From: DATJFH01 sp035495815
GTDB lineage: Bacteria; Acidobacteriota; Terriglobia; Bryobacterales; Bryobacteraceae
Direction: 5' to 3'
Length of the DNA: 45,712 bases
NCBI GenBank assembly: GCA_035495815.1
Contig: DATJFH010000154.1
Span: forward strand, 1-45,712
A model generated the notes under the pieces. It worked only from the letters and a program-made list of their open reading frames with translations, had not been told where the DNA came from and searched no databases. Shown here piece after piece: positions 25,631 to 33,591 of this stretch; position 1 is the stretch's first letter, and the number at the start of each line of letters is the position of its first letter. Position numbers and translations under genes: made by a program.

Positions 25631-27556
25631 ATGCGCGCCGTCTGCGAGGTATGCTCCCGTCCGCAGCCCGTCGATTGGAAGCCGGCAGACCTGTGCGTCC
25701 ACTGCGGGCAGGCAGTCCGGCGCGAGAGGCGCTGCTTCTGGTGCGCCAAATGGACTCCCGCCGGCAAGTACTGCCGTCGCTGCGGCGCCGCGGTGGTGGA
25801 CGACGAGCGCTACGGGGCGGCCCGCATGCTGCGCGACGCGGGCACGGATCGCTTTACGGTTCCGCGCATGCTGGTTGAGCTCGACCCGGAGCAGATCGAA
25901 AATTTCACCCGTATCTACCAGCGACATGCCGCCGTCATGCGGCGTCACATGGATCACGTCCGCTTCCTCGAGACTTTTCTGCAGCAGCGGCCCTGGAGCG
26001 AGGCGCTCGAAGACGAGCTGACAGCGCAATTGCCGTGGCCCGAAGAGCGGCTCGACGCGCTGGCCGCGGCCATGGAGCCCGAAATCGCCGCGGGCCGGCG
26101 GGACCGGGCAGAGAGCTTGCGAACCGCGCAGGCGATTCACTCGAGTACGCCCTTTCCGGCTACACGTCAACTGGCTGCGCTGGTGCGCTTGATCCTGGAC
26201 GACTGGAGCGCGCAGCGCGAAGCCCTCTCCGTCTTCAGCGCACCGGACTCCGCCTTGCGTCACGAAGCGGCGCTGGCTTTGACCGGCTGGCGCGTCCTGT
26301 CCGGCCCGGGACTCTCTGACTCCGGCCGTGACTTGATCGAGGCGCTCCGCCAATCGCCCTTTCGCGTTCAGGCCGCAGTCCGCCTGGCGCTGCTGGGCGA
26401 TAAGGCGAGCGGGATTCCAGCCGAAGCCTTCACTTTCCCCGATCCCGACGTACGCTTCATGGCGGCTTTGGCCGCGGGCCGAACGGAAACATTGATTGCC
26501 GCCGCGCGGAGCGAAGACGAGATGGAGCGCTTTGCGGCTGCTTCGCGCCTCATCGGACTGGATATCTTCGCGCCTGTGGGCGACGCCATTCACAGGGCGG
26601 AGCCCGCCTGCCAGTCCCGCCTTCTACGCGAGTTGGCCTATCGCCGGAAGCCGGCTCCGGAGCTGCGCGAGACGCTCTACGAAATCGCCGCCGCGGCCTC
26701 CGGGCAAGACATCCTCCGGGCGGCGGTTCAGGTGCTCTGCTACGGCTGCCCGCCGCAGGAAGTGGAGCGCCTCGCCGCAGCCGCGAAAGGGGATTCCAAT
26801 TCGTATCAATCCATCCTGCAGCGGGCGAATCTGGCGCCGGATTCACTGGAACGGCTGGGAGTCTGGTTTCTGCGGCACGGCGTCTTCAAGGCCGAGCAGT
26901 ACGGGATGAGGGATATCGCCAAAAGGGGGCGCATGCCCCCGGAATTCGTACCGCGCCGGTGGGAGGCGGCGGATGAGAAGGCCCGGATCGAGCTGTGCAG
27001 GTTCGCCGAATACCAGCTCGAAGAATACGCGGACGAGGAACTGCTGAAGTTTCTGGTGTCCGCCGCATTCGCGCCAGGCAGCGTTCCGGCGCGGGTCGCG
27101 CTGTGGACGTCCATCTATCGATGGCATCGCCGGCTGGATATTTCCGACGCCGGTCCGCTGCGAATCGAGTCCGAATCGCTCACACGGTTCTTCGGGTCGG
27201 TGGCGGCGTTTACGGACGTATTCACGAAATTCCTGCGGGATCCTTCGACGGCGGAACTGCTCGGCCAGATGACGCTGTACGACCGGGTCGCCCACCTCCT
27301 GCGCTACGCCGATGACCAGATCTTCGAGATTCTGGCGTCGAATCCCCAGGCAGGGCTGCCGCTGGCGTCCGCCCTGGTGGCCGTGGCGGAGAATACGGCG
27401 TTCGACTTTCTCCTGAGAATCGAATGCCTCGGCTTTCTGGGAAAAATGGGATCCGCGCCGGAGTTGCGGGAGAAAATGCGGGAGGCGATTACGGCTTTCG
27501 CCGGAAGCGATCTGGATTATGCCAGTAAAACGGCGCTCGAACGGCTGAACGCATGA
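25631..27556 (+). CDS. Double-zinc-ribbon protein with HEAT-like helical repeats, unknown function
   Basis: A 641-residue protein with no signal peptide. Residues 5-55 form two zinc ribbons: CEVC and CVHCG, then CFWC and CRRCG. A helical tail (MLRDAGTDRFTVPRMLVELD) aligns with the tail of the preceding 188-residue protein. From about 170 to the end the sequence is alpha-helical and Ala/Leu-rich with repeated units such as ALRHEAALALTGW, PDPDVRFMAALAAGR and EDEMERFAAASRLIG, the look of HEAT/Armadillo solenoids. A purine-rich GGAAGGTGGGGA lies before the ATG. The gene follows its partner by 18 bp and converges on the mini-secretin operon. A scaffold or adaptor role is likely, but the function is unknown. 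Confidence 0.78.
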   Translation: MRAVCEVCSRPQPVDWKPADLCVHCGQAVRRERRCFWCAKWTPAGKYCRRCGAAVVDDERYGAARMLRDAGTDRFTVPRMLVELDPEQIENFTRIYQRHAAVMRRHMDHVRFLETFLQQRPWSEALEDELTAQLPWPEERLDALAAAMEPEIAAGRRDRAESLRTAQAIHSSTPFPATRQLAALVRLILDDWSAQREALSVFSAPDSALRHEAALALTGWRVLSGPGLSDSGRDLIEALRQSPFRVQAAVRLALLGDKASGIPAEAFTFPDPDVRFMAALAAGRTETLIAAARSEDEMERFAAASRLIGLDIFAPVGDAIHRAEPACQSRLLRELAYRRKPAPELRETLYEIAAAASGQDILRAAVQVLCYGCPPQEVERLAAAAKGDSNSYQSILQRANLAPDSLERLGVWFLRHGVFKAEQYGMRDIAKRGRMPPEFVPRRWEAADEKARIELCRFAEYQLEEYADEELLKFLVSAAFAPGSVPARVALWTSIYRWHRRLDISDAGPLRIESESLTRFFGSVAAFTDVFTKFLRDPSTAELLGQMTLYDRVAHLLRYADDQIFEILASNPQAGLPLASALVAVAENTAFDFLLRIECLGFLGKMGSAPELREKMREAITAFAGSDLDYASKTALERLNA

Positions 27557-27583
27557 TTTCCAGGCCGGGCGGGAGCGGGTAGC

Positions 27584-28202
27584 CTACTCGGTTACTTTCG
27601 CCACCACGACGAGCAGGCCGTCCGGACTCGCTTTCCCGACCACGACCGCCCTTCCTTCCGGGACATCGATATCGGCGGCGACCGAACAGCTCTTGACCGT
27701 AACCTTCAATCCGTCGATGCTGATCACCTTCGACTTATCGCCGCCGTTGACCCACGCGGCGCGAACGCGAACAGCGCCGGACTCAGCCGGCAAGCCCGCA
27801 CGGGTCCGCAGCACTTGCGTGTCGCTCACCTGTATACCCTTGAAATGGCCGCCCGCGGTGAACTGCTTTTCCACCGCCTCCAGTTCTTTCGGCTGAGCGG
27901 ATGGCTTGTCCGCGCCGGTCACGACGTAGAATGTCAGCTCGATGTTTCGCGGCGGCGCGGGCGCTACGTCGAATTCCTTGACGGCGCCTTCCACCTGCGC
28001 GTGAAAAGGCGGCGGCGCGGTGACCGTGAGCACGTTGAATTCGCGGCTGGCGGTCATCGGATAGGAGTAGGTCGCAAAGAGCCGGCGTATCTGATCCGCG
28101 TCGGCGTACCTGAGCGGGTACATACGGGTGGTACTTGGCTGCCGGCGCTTCTTCAGCGAAGGCCGGCGCGACTAACAGCAGGAGCACAGTGAGACGGCGC
28201 AT
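27584..28202 (-). pseudogene. Secretin-N-like exported protein broken by a one-base frameshift
   Basis: The ATG at 28202, with AAGGA 8 nt upstream, begins a clear signal peptide (MRRLTVLLLLVAPAFAEEAP). About 25 codons later, near 28125-28132, the frame is lost; the downstream mature protein (MYPLRYADADQIRRLFATY) continues one base out of phase to 27584. Removing one C from the CCC at the junction would restore a protein of about 205 residues aligned end to end with its neighbour: same YAD-x-x-Q-I/L-R start, an FDV-APAPPRNIELTFYV block, TQVLRTRAG and a VVVGKASPDG ending. Either the gene is recently inactivated, or the read has an indel. A shorter protein starting at the internal ATG 28123 would lack a signal peptide. 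Confidence 0.72.
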
Positions 28203-28220
28203 TTCACTGTCCTTATCGGC

Positions 28221-28952
28221 TCATTCGACCACTTTTGCCGTCAGGACTACAATCGAAGCTCTGTCGGAGCCGTCCATGTTGGCCTTCCCGACAACCACTT
28301 TCTGGTTCTCCCGGATATCGACGTCCGTGAATATCCCGGTGTCGAGGAATTGGACGGATGTCTGTGCGGCGCCGGGAGCGGTGACCCGAATGGGGACCTT
28401 GAGACCTACCCTGAGCTGGTCGATCCGGATGCCCTGTCCTCTTTCGTCGGGCACAATGGAGGCGGAGCGGAACTTGATCTGACTGATGGTTTGCGCGCCG
28501 CCGACCGAAGAGCCGTTGTTCACGACGCCGCTGGCTTCCCCGCCCTGTCCGGCGCGGACGCGGATCACCTGGGTGTCGATCAGCTGGTATCCCTTGTAGG
28601 AGAACATGCTCTTGAGCTGTTTGACCACGCTCTCCATCTCCGCCGGCAGGGCTGTCGTTGCCGGGGCCGGCAGAGCGGACATCAGGTAAATGGTGACGTC
28701 GATATTGCGAACCGGCGGAGGAGGGACATCGAACTGCTTGATGAGTTTCTCGATAGCGAGCATGGCTTCGTGGCCGGTTACCACCGTCAGCGTCTTCAAT
28801 TGTGAGTTGGCGTCGACTTTTCCCAGGGCCGACAGAACTTCTCTCAGCTGGTTCGGATCGGCGTACTTGAGCTGAAAGACCTGACCGGTCGGTTCCTCGG
28901 CGCGGAGGCAGGACATGGCGGCGAACAGCAATAGAATGGCGCACCTTTTCAT
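28221..28952 (-). CDS. Exported secretin-N-domain-like small protein
   Basis: A 243-residue exported protein with a signal peptide of about 18 residues (MKRCAILLLFAAMSCLRA). Residues 25-75 (QVFQLKYADPNQLREVLSAL, then VTGHEAMLAIEKLIKQFDVP) match the short beta-alpha-beta repeat found in the N-domains of secretins. The rest is beta-rich: VRNIDVTIYLMSA, TQVIRVRAGQGGEAS and a closing ENQKVVVGKANMDG...VVLTAKV segment that recalls the G-rich lip strands of secretin C-domains. It is far too short for a pore-forming secretin (usually more than 400 residues). The gene starts 3 bp after the anti-sigma stop. It may be a periplasmic accessory factor or sensor; this is inference. Confidence 0.72.
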   Translation of the reverse strand: MKRCAILLLFAAMSCLRAEEPTGQVFQLKYADPNQLREVLSALGKVDANSQLKTLTVVTGHEAMLAIEKLIKQFDVPPPPVRNIDVTIYLMSALPAPATTALPAEMESVVKQLKSMFSYKGYQLIDTQVIRVRAGQGGEASGVVNNGSSVGGAQTISQIKFRSASIVPDERGQGIRIDQLRVGLKVPIRVTAPGAAQTSVQFLDTGIFTDVDIRENQKVVVGKANMDGSDRASIVVLTAKVVE

Positions 28953-28955
28953 TTC

Positions 28956-29480
28956 TTAATCTCCAGTCTGATCGACGAGCCAGATAATCACCACGTCCGG
29001 ATCGTCCGTCAACATCTTCACGACTAACGGTTCGGCCGGATGCTCCGGCTTCGACCGGCGCCGCGGCCGGCGGACCTTGGCTCGCGATACCGGAAGTTCC
29101 CGTCGAGGCGGCTCCATTGCCGGCGCGGGCGGCCGCGCAACCGCCACCGGCATCGGCGGGGAGCCGGGTTTGCGCGGCGGCGCGAGCAGGATGGCGGCAA
29201 GACCTATCGCCGCCGCCAAAGCCGCCGCCCAGGGCCAAAACAGCCTTCGACGACCGTCGATTCCCGACAGTACTCCGGCGCGGACCGCGGCCACCAGCGC
29301 CGGGTCGACCGGTTCCATTCTCAGGTCCTTCAACGCCGACTGAGTGGATTGCAAATCCTCCAGCAATTCCCGGCAGGCGGCGCAGCCCGGCAGATGCTGC
29401 TCGACCTGCACAGCTTCCCCGCCCGAGGCCTCCCCTTCCACGTAGAGGGCAATCAAGGGCTCGAAAGCCGGACAGCTCAT
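28956..29480 (-). CDS. Zinc-finger anti-sigma factor, single transmembrane helix
   Basis: A 174-residue membrane anti-sigma factor. The cytosolic N-terminus carries a zf-HC2 motif, HLPGCAAC (His29, Cys33, Cys36), with Cys3 near the start as a possible fourth ligand. One transmembrane helix lies at about 81-100 (FWPWAAALAAAIGLAAILLA), followed by a proline- and arginine-rich periplasmic linker ending in a short acidic tail. Its ATG overlaps the sigma factor stop (ATGA), the normal coupling for a sigma/anti-sigma pair. It would bind and hold the adjacent ECF sigma factor until an envelope or redox signal releases it. The family call is confident; the signal is unknown. Confidence 0.87.
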   Translation of the reverse strand: MSCPAFEPLIALYVEGEASGGEAVQVEQHLPGCAACRELLEDLQSTQSALKDLRMEPVDPALVAAVRAGVLSGIDGRRRLFWPWAAALAAAIGLAAILLAPPRKPGSPPMPVAVARPPAPAMEPPRRELPVSRAKVRRPRRRSKPEHPAEPLVVKMLTDDPDVVIIWLVDQTGD

Positions 29481-30061
29481 GACCGCCTCCCCAGCATTTT
29501 CCGGATCTTCAGCCGCGCCGACGAGATCTGCGAGCGTACGGTGGCTTCCGACGAGCCGAGGAGCGAGGCTACCTGGGCGGTCGGCAGACCCTCCAGGTCC
29601 CGCAGCGTGAGCGCCGCGCGCTCCTTTTCCGGCAGACTCTGCAGCGCGGCCAGAACCAGCCGGCGCTGCTCGCCGCGTCCCATTTCGGTTTCGGCGGAAC
29701 CCTGGGCGGGGAGCCGGGAATCGTCGAGCGGCGTCATGTTCCGGCGCTTGCGCAGAATGTCACGGCAGACGTTCACCGCCACCCGGTAGAGCCACCCGGA
29801 AAGGTTGCCGGCGCCGTCGATGCGCCCCAGATTCCGGTGCAGGCGGAAAAAGACCTCCTGGGCGGCATCCTGCGCGTCCTGGCGGTTGCCCAGCAGGCGC
29901 AGCGCAGTCCGGGCGACAGTCACTTCGTGAGCCCGCAGCAGCGCCTCGAAAGCGGCCCCATCCCCCGACCGGGCGAGCCGCAGGAGCCGCGCTTCTTCGG
30001 TTTCCGGGGACGCCCCGAGAACGTAACCCGGCATCCTCAGCGCTACTCCTCGTGACTCCAC
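29477..30061 (-). CDS. ECF-family RNA polymerase sigma factor
   Basis: A 194-residue extracytoplasmic-function sigma factor. Region 2 includes RTALRLLGNRQDAQDAAQEV and GWLYRVAVNVCRDILRKRR, contacting RNA polymerase and the -10 element; region 4 (LQSLPEKERAALTLRDLEGL, then SSEATVRSQISSARLKIRK) is the helix-turn-helix for the -35 element. No domain 3 is present, as expected for ECF. A GTG at 30061 preceded by AAAGGA at 5 nt was chosen; an ATG at 30034 is an alternative. The gene leads the operon with the anti-sigma factor and two secretin-N-like proteins and is divergent from the spermidine-synthase fusion. Autoregulation is expected but no clear ECF-type promoter was resolved. Confidence 0.92.
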   Translation of the reverse strand: MESRGVALRMPGYVLGASPETEEARLLRLARSGDGAAFEALLRAHEVTVARTALRLLGNRQDAQDAAQEVFFRLHRNLGRIDGAGNLSGWLYRVAVNVCRDILRKRRNMTPLDDSRLPAQGSAETEMGRGEQRRLVLAALQSLPEKERAALTLRDLEGLPTAQVASLLGSSEATVRSQISSARLKIRKMLGRRS

Positions 30062-30149
30062 CAGAATCCTTTCAAATCTGTAATACGGGGCCGGACTTCA
30101 AAACGTGGATTCCAAAATTACTTTATGATGGATTTTAGCCCTCATTTCG

Positions 30150-32186
30150 ATGCTACTGTACGCTTGTACGATTTTCCTGAGCGCCTTTTTACTCTTCCAG
30201 GTCCAGCCCCTCATCGCCAAAATGATTCTGCCCTGGTTCGGCGGGTCGGCGGCCGTGTGGACCGCCTGCGTTCTGTTCTTCCAGCTGCTGCTGCTCCTCG
30301 GCTATCTGTATTCGCATTGGACGATCCGGTACCTTCGTCCCAAAACCCAGACGATTCTGCACCTGGTTTTGCTGGGCGCCAGCCTGCTGATGCTGCCGGC
30401 GATTCCGAATGCGGCCTGGAAGCCGTCCGGCGGCGAGGATCCGACGCTGCGCATTCTCGGCCTGTTGGGTGCGACGATCGGGCTGCCCTACCTGATCCTC
30501 TCCACGACGGGTCCTTTGATCCAGGCCTGGTTCGTGCGCGAGCGATTCAAGACAGCCGGGAAGGCTTACCGGCTGTACGCGTTGTCCAACCTGGGCTCCA
30601 TGCTGGCTCTGCTGAGTTATCCGGTGCTGGTGGAACCGTATCTGACCACGCAGAGGCAGGGTTACGGATGGTCGGCGGGCTATGTGCTGTTCGTCCTGCT
30701 CTGCGGGTACACCGCATGGCGGGGACTATCGAAGGCGCCGGACGGAGAGGGCGTGACTGCTGCCGGTCCGGCGCCTGCCGAAGCCCCTGGCACGGGCGAC
30801 ATGCTGCTCTGGGTCGCGCTGGCGGCCGGCGCCTCCACCCTGCTGCTGGCCGTGACCAACCACCTGTCGCAGAACGTGGCCGCAATCCCCTTTCTTTGGG
30901 TGCTGCCGCTGGCGCTGTATCTGCTCAGCTTCATCCTCTGCTTCGACGGCGACGGCTGGTATAAGCGGTACTGGTTCCTGATGACATTCGCCGTTCTGGT
31001 CGGCGGCATGGCGTACGCGCTGTACACGGACACCGACAACCTGCCGCTGAAGGTGTCGCTCCCGCTGTTCGGCCTGGGACTGTTCGTGTGTTGCATGGTC
31101 TGCCACGGAGAGCTGGCGCGGATGCGGCCGGACCCGCGGCATCTGACGCTGTTCTACCTCATGGTATCGATCGGCGGCGCGATCGGAGGGATTTTCGTCG
31201 GGCTGCTCGCGCCGCGGTTTTTTTCGGGGTATTTCGAACTGCCGCTGGGTCTGGTGGGCTGCGCCGTGCTGGTGCTGATCGTACTGCGCCGCGACATGGC
31301 GCGGGACGGCGGTGGTATGTCCGCGGCATGGCTGGCCGGGCTGGCCGGCCTGGCTGCGCTGACGGGCTACGTGGGATACGAGATGAAGCAATCCACCGGC
31401 GGCTACAAGCTGATGGTGCGGAATTTTTACGGCGGCCTCAAGGTGAACGACTCGGGCACGGGGCTGACCGGCACGCGCATCCTGACGCACGGCACCATCA
31501 ATCACGGCGAGCAGTTTCTCGATCCGTCGCGGCGCCGGATGCCCACGACGTATTATGGTCCGCACTCCGGCGTGGCGGCTGCCATTCATGCCGTGGCCGG
31601 CGATGGCGCCATGTATCTGGGGGTTATCGGCCTGGGCACCGGGACCCTGGCTACCTACGGGAGGCCGGGCGACCGGGTGCGCTATTACGAGATCAATCCG
31701 CTGGTGATCGAGATCGCCCATTCGGAATTTACCTACCTCAACGACTGCCAGGCGAAGCTGGACGTCGTGCTGGGCGACGCACGCCTCTCCCTCGAGCGCG
31801 AACCGGACCAGAATTTCGACGTGCTGGCCGTGGATGCGTTCTCGAGCGATTCGATTCCCGTCCATCTGCTGACGGTCGAAGCCTTCCGCCTGTATTTTCA
31901 CCACCTCAAGCCGGACGGCGTGCTGGCGGTACACGTCTCCAACAAGTACCTGGACCTGAAACCGATCGTGGAGCTTGCGTCGCGGGCGCTCGAAAAGGAA
32001 ACCCGCGTGATCGATACCGACGATGACGACGAGATCGGCGAGTTCGGCTCGACCTGGGTCCTCATGGCCGGCCGGCAGTTCTTCCAGCGTCCGGAGATCC
32101 ACTATATGGGTTCCACGCTGCTGGCCCGCAACGAACTGCGTCTTTGGACCGACGATTACAGCAATCTGTTCCGCATATTGAAATAG
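30150..32186 (+). CDS. Polytopic membrane protein fused to spermidine-synthase-like domain
   Basis: A 678-residue fusion. Residues 1-410 carry about ten to twelve hydrophobic helices (starting MLLYACTIFLSAFLLFQVQP), an MFS-like arrangement seen in membrane 'spermidine synthase' proteins. Residues about 430-678 form a Rossmann-type spermidine-synthase-like domain: the SAM-binding GVIGLGTGTLATYG, an acidic YYEINP, LGDARLSLE, and DVLAVDAFSSDSIPVHLLT. True polyamine synthesis is not assured, because the fused family has no established substrate. It is divergent from the ECF sigma gene with 88 bp between. The ATG at 30150 begins the first helix; earlier ATGs are out of frame. No ribosome binding site is obvious. 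Confidence 0.87.
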   Translation: MLLYACTIFLSAFLLFQVQPLIAKMILPWFGGSAAVWTACVLFFQLLLLLGYLYSHWTIRYLRPKTQTILHLVLLGASLLMLPAIPNAAWKPSGGEDPTLRILGLLGATIGLPYLILSTTGPLIQAWFVRERFKTAGKAYRLYALSNLGSMLALLSYPVLVEPYLTTQRQGYGWSAGYVLFVLLCGYTAWRGLSKAPDGEGVTAAGPAPAEAPGTGDMLLWVALAAGASTLLLAVTNHLSQNVAAIPFLWVLPLALYLLSFILCFDGDGWYKRYWFLMTFAVLVGGMAYALYTDTDNLPLKVSLPLFGLGLFVCCMVCHGELARMRPDPRHLTLFYLMVSIGGAIGGIFVGLLAPRFFSGYFELPLGLVGCAVLVLIVLRRDMARDGGGMSAAWLAGLAGLAALTGYVGYEMKQSTGGYKLMVRNFYGGLKVNDSGTGLTGTRILTHGTINHGEQFLDPSRRRMPTTYYGPHSGVAAAIHAVAGDGAMYLGVIGLGTGTLATYGRPGDRVRYYEINPLVIEIAHSEFTYLNDCQAKLDVVLGDARLSLEREPDQNFDVLAVDAFSSDSIPVHLLTVEAFRLYFHHLKPDGVLAVHVSNKYLDLKPIVELASRALEKETRVIDTDDDDEIGEFGSTWVLMAGRQFFQRPEIHYMGSTLLARNELRLWTDDYSNLFRILK

Positions 32187-32187
32187 T

Positions 32188-32218
32188 GGCGCAGCACGCT
32201 GCCAGGGTGCTGTCCGCC
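32188..32218. terminator. GC-rich inverted repeat between convergent genes
   Basis: GGCG-CAGCAC (32188-32197) pairs with GTGCTG-CGCC (32207-32212 and 32215-32218) around a 9-nt loop, with a two-base bulge. It fills the 36-bp gap between two convergent genes. There is no T-run, so a bidirectional terminator or transcript-end stabiliser is plausible, not certain. Confidence 0.5.
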
Positions 32219-32222
32219 AGCC

Positions 32223-33104
32223 TCATCTCCGGGTCAGAGCCTCGAACTCCGCGTTGAATTCGCAGCCGAACAGCGAGATCAGTGACATCAGGTACATCCA
32301 CACGAGCAAAGCGATGCTGGTGGCGACGCCGCCGTAGAGCACGTTGTAATTGGCGAGATGCCGGACATACCAGCCGAACCCGGCGATAGCGAACAGCCAT
32401 AGCGTGGTCGCCAGCACCGCGCCCCGCCACACGCCGCTCCATCGCTGCCGGCGGACCGGACCGAAATAGTAAAGCAGAAGATTCACTCCCACCGCGGCGC
32501 CGAAGGCCACCGCGTACCGGAACAGCCTCGACAGGACCTGCCAGGAGGCGGTCACAGGCGTCAGAACCGGATCCATGGCCAGCGCCCACATCACGAAGTG
32601 GTCGACATAGCCTCCAAAGAGCATGACGGCGCAGGCCCCTAATAGAGGCACTCCGCAGAGCAGCACCAGCAGCATGGAAACCAGAATATTTCCAGGAATG
32701 GAGCGGCCTTTGTTGACGCCGTAGGCGGCGTGAAAACCCTGGATCAGGCTGCGGATGACGCCCGAAGCGGCAAATGTGGCCAGCACGACCGCGGCGACCA
32801 GCAGCACCATCGGGCGCTGCCCTTTGACCGTGAACTGGTACCGCACGAGGTCCTCCGTTCCGGGAGGGATCACTTCGAACAGGAATTCAGAGACTGTCTG
32901 CGAGACGAAATCGGCTTTCGCCTGGACCAGGACCGCGCCGGCGGTCGTCAGCACGGGGAAGAACGATAGCAGTGAAGAATAGGCCGCGGCTTTGGCAGTA
33001 CCTAGCCCGTGATGTTCCAGCGTTCTCGGAAAGATCCGGCGGAGCGCGCGCAAGTGCGGACTGAATCCCGGCTTATTTCGGGTCGCTGGTCGACGGGATT
33101 TCAC
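32223..33104 (-). CDS. YihY/BrkB family inner-membrane protein
   Basis: A 293-residue polytopic membrane protein of the YihY/virulence-factor-BrkB family (formerly misnamed ribonuclease BN). The signature start is HGLGTAKAAAYSSLLSFFPV; other blocks are GVIRSLIQGFHAAYGVNKGR and the C-terminal SIALLVWMYLMSLISLFGCE-FNAE, all characteristic. Six transmembrane segments are expected. The function of the family is poorly defined. The start is a GTG at 33104; no ATG lies between it and the conserved core. It converges on the spermidine-synthase fusion and follows the PilZ gene on the same strand after 68 bp. Confidence 0.9.
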   Translation of the reverse strand: MKSRRPATRNKPGFSPHLRALRRIFPRTLEHHGLGTAKAAAYSSLLSFFPVLTTAGAVLVQAKADFVSQTVSEFLFEVIPPGTEDLVRYQFTVKGQRPMVLLVAAVVLATFAASGVIRSLIQGFHAAYGVNKGRSIPGNILVSMLLVLLCGVPLLGACAVMLFGGYVDHFVMWALAMDPVLTPVTASWQVLSRLFRYAVAFGAAVGVNLLLYYFGPVRRQRWSGVWRGAVLATTLWLFAIAGFGWYVRHLANYNVLYGGVATSIALLVWMYLMSLISLFGCEFNAEFEALTRR

Positions 33105-33172
33105 CGGTCACCCACGAAACGGGAAACCACGCAGAGCCCCGGAGAGGAGCACCCGGGCCGGATGCTCGCCGC

Positions 33173-33520
33173 TCAGGACATTTCCAAATGATTGTGACCG
33201 TTCGACCGGAGGAACTCATAACGTTCCAGGGAAATGGCTACCGCGACCGGCTCCTCCCCTGAATCTTCAGAGGCTTTTTTCTCCAGCCGCAGCACCTTGC
33301 CCATACAACGGAGGTTCACCACGCCATGGGAGCCGGAGGCAAGCGTGACAACGTATTCGACCGGTCCACCGATCTCCATTCCTTTCGTGCTCATGAAAAG
33401 GACTCCGCCCGAACTGATGTTCCGGGTGGTTCCCATCTCGGATATTCTCTCCGAACCGGCGCGCACGATTTCGAGCGGCAGTTCCAGTTCAAATCGTTTG
33501 GCTCTTCTTTGCTCTATCAC
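33173..33520 (-). CDS. PilZ-domain protein, putative c-di-GMP receptor
   Basis: A 115-residue single-domain protein. The c-di-GMP binding pattern is visible: RRAKRF at 5-10 supplies the RxxxR arginines, and NISSGGVLF at 34-42 matches the D/NxSxxG strand, with Asn replacing the more usual Asp. The remaining beta strands (YVVTLASGSHGVVNLRCMGK; VAVAISLERYEFL) complete the barrel. It probably relays cyclic-di-GMP level to motility, secretion or surface polysaccharide. The GTG start at 33520 has no ribosome binding site but sits 9 nt after a good -10 element. No diguanylate cyclase or pilus gene is in the window. Confidence 0.85.
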   Translation of the reverse strand: MIEQRRAKRFELELPLEIVRAGSERISEMGTTRNISSGGVLFMSTKGMEIGGPVEYVVTLASGSHGVVNLRCMGKVLRLEKKASEDSGEEPVAVAISLERYEFLRSNGHNHLEMS

Positions 33521-33529
33521 GACAATTGT

Positions 33530-33558
33530 AATCTAGTTGGTTTCACTTAGAGAGTCAA
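33530..33558 (-). promoter_or_regulatory. Predicted sigma70-type promoter for the PilZ gene
   Basis: On the minus strand, TTGACT (33558-33553), a 17-nt spacer and TAGATT (33535-33530) precede the GTG start by 9 nt. The -35 matches the consensus at five of six positions and the -10 at four of six. Confidence 0.6.
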
Positions 33559-33591
33559 TAGCCCAGAAGCCTGTTTAGTACCATAGTCTTA

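Noticed and set aside
25028..26593. 521-codon minus-strand frame opposite the zinc-ribbon genes
   Set aside because: The plus-strand frames have zinc-knuckle motifs and a shared module; this frame shows no domains.
27557..27583. Possible hairpin (GTAG/CTAC) between convergent genes
   Set aside because: The loop would be one nucleotide and there is no T-run, so a terminator is not supported.
27584..28202. Programmed frameshift in the second mini-secretin gene
   Set aside because: No slippery heptamer, stimulatory hairpin or internal ribosome-like site was recognised at the junction; decay or sequencing error is simpler.
30726..32102. 458-codon minus-strand frame opposite the spermidine-synthase fusion
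   Set aside because: The plus strand has an intact SAM-binding domain and membrane helices; the antisense frame is Gln/His/Arg-rich without motifs.
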